Assembly (NCBI GenBank): GCA_027391075.1
Contig: DAHYHI010000066.1
Location: 1 to 6,307, forward strand
DNA from: JAJZAM01 sp027391075
GTDB lineage: Bacteria > Actinomycetota > Acidimicrobiia > Acidimicrobiales > Palsa-688
DNA length: 6,307 nt
Direction of reading: 5' to 3'
Part shown: piece by piece, positions 5,179-6,307 of the stretch
How the letters are laid out: the number at the start of each line of letters is the position of its first letter
How positions within the stretch are numbered: position 1 is the first letter of the stretch
The notes under the pieces: model-generated
What the model saw: only the letters and a program-made list of their open reading frames with translations
The model's database searches: none
What the model was told of the DNA's origin: nothing
Program-made: the position numbers and the translations under genes

Positions 5179-5517
5179 TCAGCTGACGTGCGGCACGGTC
5201 AAGAGGTCTTCGAGTTCGTAGATCATGCTTTTCACGGCGGCGTTCTCGGCGAGCTTGGCGACGTCGGCGGCGGTGGCATGGCCTTGGGGGGACTGGAAAG
5301 CAGCATGGAGAGAGGCGAGGTCGTCGAAGTCGAGTTCGGCCACCAGGTAGTGGGGGTCGTCGCCGCGGATCGGGGCGATGTTCCGGCTGAGGGTGTAGCG
5401 GCGCAGGCCGGGGATCTTGAGGGCCAGGGGGATGTGGACTTCCCGGTAGTGCCGCTCGAAGCTGGCGGGGTTTTCGGGTCGGCTCCACAGCACGAGGAAC
5501 CGGGCGGCCGTGGCCAT
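5179..5517 (-). CDS. EthD-family small ferredoxin-like-fold protein
   Basis: A 112-residue protein. ARFLVLWSRPENPASFERHYREVHIPLALKIPGLRRYTLSRNIAP (5-49) carries the hallmark of the EthD family (PF07110): F..HY...H.PLA..IPGLRRY. DDPHYLVAELDFDD (53-66) and the second half SLHAAFQSPQGHATAADVAKLAENA (69-93) match the usual dimeric alpha-beta barrel. EthD-like proteins accompany ether-degradation and other oxidative or polyketide pathways, but most members have no known reaction. The ATG at 5517 shares one base with the stop of the upstream RibD-like frame (TGATG), so the two were once translated together. With that partner truncated, expression here depends on whatever transcription crosses the damaged region. 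The gene itself looks intact. Confidence 0.88.
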   Translation of the reverse strand: MATAARFLVLWSRPENPASFERHYREVHIPLALKIPGLRRYTLSRNIAPIRGDDPHYLVAELDFDDLASLHAAFQSPQGHATAADVAKLAENAAVKSMIYELEDLLTVPHVS

Positions 5518-5777
5518 CAGACTGCCGCCCGCTCGTAGCGGTTGAGCACGGCGGGCCCGGCGGCTTCGGTGGAGACCAGGAGCAGTTGGGCGGGCGCTGT
5601 CTGGCTGTCGAAGAGTTTGGTTCCGTGACCGACCAGTTCGGGAAACACGAGGATCCTGTACTCGTCGACCAGGTTCTGTGCAGCGAGGACGTGCACCACG
5701 CTGGCGCTGCCAGCGACGATCACGTCGTGCTCGGTGGTCTGCTTTGCGACCTGTGGGTGCCGAATACTCGATTGCAC
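5517..5777 (-). pseudogene. C-terminal remnant of a RibD/dihydrofolate-reductase-like protein
   Basis: The recognisable part, from VAKQTTEHDVIVAGSASVVHVLAAQNLVDEYRILVFPELVGHGTKLF to the end, is the C-terminal half of the dihydrofolate-reductase-like RibD_C family (PF01872). These proteins are normally about 180-200 residues and begin with an NADPH-binding half, which is absent. The frame continues upstream of 5777 but loses similarity at about residue 10 and meets a TAG at 5829-5831, where the MITE-like element begins. GTG at 5777 is the only plausible start and has no ribosome site. Loss of the N-terminal half means loss of cofactor binding, so I call it broken. It is directly upstream of, and one base overlapping, the EthD-like gene. 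Confidence 0.75.
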
Positions 5778-5822
5778 CCGTGACCAGGGCAGATGGCCTT
5801 GCTCGCGAATCGCACCACGTTT

Positions 5823-5830
5823 ACCGGTCT
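5823..5830. repeat. Left 8-bp target-site duplication
   Basis: ACCGGTCT occurs here and again at 5942-5949, immediately outside the two ends of the inverted-repeat element. The match extends two more bases leftward (TT), but at the right copy those belong to the element end. Confidence 0.65.
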
Positions 5831-5941
5831 AAGGGTTCTCCATCTAAGCGGAGCGACCACAGCAGGTTTTGGTCACTCCACGGCAGCGGACGCCACATGT
5901 TGGGTCCAGTGGTGCCAACTCCGCTCAAGTGGAGAACCCTT
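5831..5941. mobile_element. MITE-like element, 111 bp
   Basis: The ends are 23-bp inverted repeats matching at 20 of 23 positions: left 5831-5853 starting AAGGGTTCTCCA and ending AGCGGAG, right 5919-5941 the complement, differing only inside a four-base patch. Weaker complementarity (an ACCAC block) continues a few bases inward. The element is flanked by the identical octamer ACCGGTCT, the signature of transposition. The 65-bp core has no coding potential, so movement would need a transposase elsewhere. Eight-base duplications are made by several families, including ISL3 and IS256; the GGGTTCTCC ends loosely recall ISL3 termini, but I cannot assign a family. It sits between two gene remnants. 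Confidence 0.75.
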
Positions 5942-5949
5942 ACCGGTCT
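5942..5949. repeat. Right 8-bp target-site duplication
   Basis: Second copy of ACCGGTCT, abutting the right end of the inverted-repeat element. Deleting 5831-5949 would restore a single uninterrupted target. Confidence 0.65.
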
Positions 5950-6032
5950 TACTCCTACCACCGGTAGTACCGAGCCTGAGGACCACCTACCGCTGGTGCG
6001 AGAGCCGTCCTGACCGAGAGCATTTGTGCAGC

Positions 6033-6137
6033 TCACGACCCGTTCCGGGTTTCCGGCACGCACAGGCTCGTCGCCGCATAGCCGCGCTCCCACAGCAGCT
6101 CCGTCATCGCTCCCGTCAGCCGATCCCGTGAGCTCAC
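6033..6137 (-). pseudogene. N-terminal remnant of a TetR-family regulator
   Basis: From GTG at 6137 the reverse strand reads SSRDRLTGAMTELLWERG and then YAATS, an unmistakable TetR_N (PF00440) first helix and the turn into the second. After the 24th residue similarity stops abruptly, and the frame ends in TGA at 6033-6035 after 34 residues. The helix-turn-helix recognition helix and the ligand domain are missing, so this is debris from a deletion or rearrangement with a junction near 6063-6066. An in-frame TAA lies just upstream, so GTG is the only likely start; no ribosome site is seen. Downstream, 5950-6032 is unrecognised sequence up to the MITE-like element. Confidence 0.7.
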
Positions 6138-6141
6138 GGGA
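6124..6141. repeat. Perfect 18-bp palindrome over the TetR-remnant start
   Basis: TCCCGTGAGCTCACGGGA is fully self-complementary and includes the GTG start of the TetR remnant. It could be an operator or simply a hairpin-forming sequence. Confidence 0.5.
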
Positions 6142-6144
6142 CGA

Positions 6145-6169
6145 GTTTAACAACTAGTATGTACATAAC
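6145..6169. promoter_or_regulatory. AT-rich operator-like site upstream of the TetR remnant
   Basis: A 25-base AT-rich island in otherwise GC-rich DNA contains ACTAGT (6153-6158) and the perfect palindrome TATGTACATA (6158-6167), sharing one base. This is where a TetR autoregulatory operator and its promoter would be expected, directly upstream of the regulator start. It may be what is left of a divergent control region; no target gene is recognisable on the plus side within the window. Confidence 0.4.
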
Positions 6170-6307
6170 GCCATCCTGGGAGAACGAGCCGGAAGCGAGG
6201 ACCAGGAGAGCCCTCATCCGGCGGCTGCTCGTCGTCGTGGGGGGGGACTCGTTCGAGCTGATGCTTGGGTAGTGGTCTGCAGCGGGATGGACTGCCGGGA
6301 AACGCGA
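6168..6307. other. Right end of window, no recognisable gene
   Basis: A 37-codon frame from ATG 6159 to TAG 6272 on the plus strand and an open minus-strand frame from the edge to 6134 are both present, but neither resembles a known protein. A run of eight G (6239-6246) lies here and is a likely place for sequencing or replication slippage. Confidence 0.3.

Noticed and set aside
4529..5488. Minus-strand frame of 319 codons
   Set aside because: Antisense to the fused AHSA1-isomerase gene and out of frame with the EthD-like gene; no domain is visible.
5821..6153. Minus-strand frame of 110 codons through the mobile element
   Set aside because: Out of frame with the TetR remnant; its repeated VLHLSG-type strings arise only from the inverted repeats.
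6159..6272. 37-codon plus-strand frame starting in the AT-rich operator-like site
   Set aside because: No ribosome site, no recognised family; too short to support as a gene.

Overview
The window is high-GC DNA, mostly densely coding, with frequent GTG starts, overlapping start/stop codons and at least one apparently leaderless gene. A mycothiol-type maleylpyruvate isomerase domain is present. Together these point to an actinomycete (Actinomycetota). No rRNA, tRNA, CRISPR array or intact transposase was seen. All assignments come from reading the translated sequence; no database search was run.

Layout, left to right. (1) 1-456, minus: most of a DUF899 thioredoxin-like protein, cut by the window edge. 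(2) 457-696: a gap with several short palindromes. (3) 697-3089, minus: a compact four-gene operon read right to left as AHSA1/SRPBCC protein, ArsR-type repressor, a second DUF899 protein and a DUF2182 membrane protein. Three of its genes are separated by -4 to +10 bases; a 50-base gap precedes the last. (4) 3090-3656: a 567-base divergent control region with a promoter for each flanking operon, each with an inverted repeat in the -35/-10 spacer. Its middle has no convincing gene but three strong hairpins. (5) 3657-5038, plus: a second ArsR gene, apparently leaderless, overlapping by GTGA an unusual 346-codon frame in which an AHSA1 domain continues into a maleylpyruvate isomerase/DinB-like domain. 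An internal ribosome site and GTG lie exactly at the join. (6) 5039-5178: a nested hairpin between convergent genes. (7) 5179-5777, minus: an EthD-like gene preceded by the C-terminal half of a RibD/dihydrofolate-reductase-like protein. (8) 5778-6307: decayed sequence holding a 111-bp MITE-like element (23-bp imperfect terminal inverted repeats, 8-bp target duplication) and the first helix of a TetR regulator, broken off after about 24 residues.

Functional picture (inference): two divergent ArsR plus AHSA1 modules flank one shared control region. Such pairs usually form small autoregulated units. One module drives thiol-redox-like (DUF899) and membrane (DUF2182) partners, the other a possible mycothiol-linked domain. 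The most unusual items are the MITE-like element, the AHSA1-isomerase join, and the divergent control region with matching operator-like repeats.
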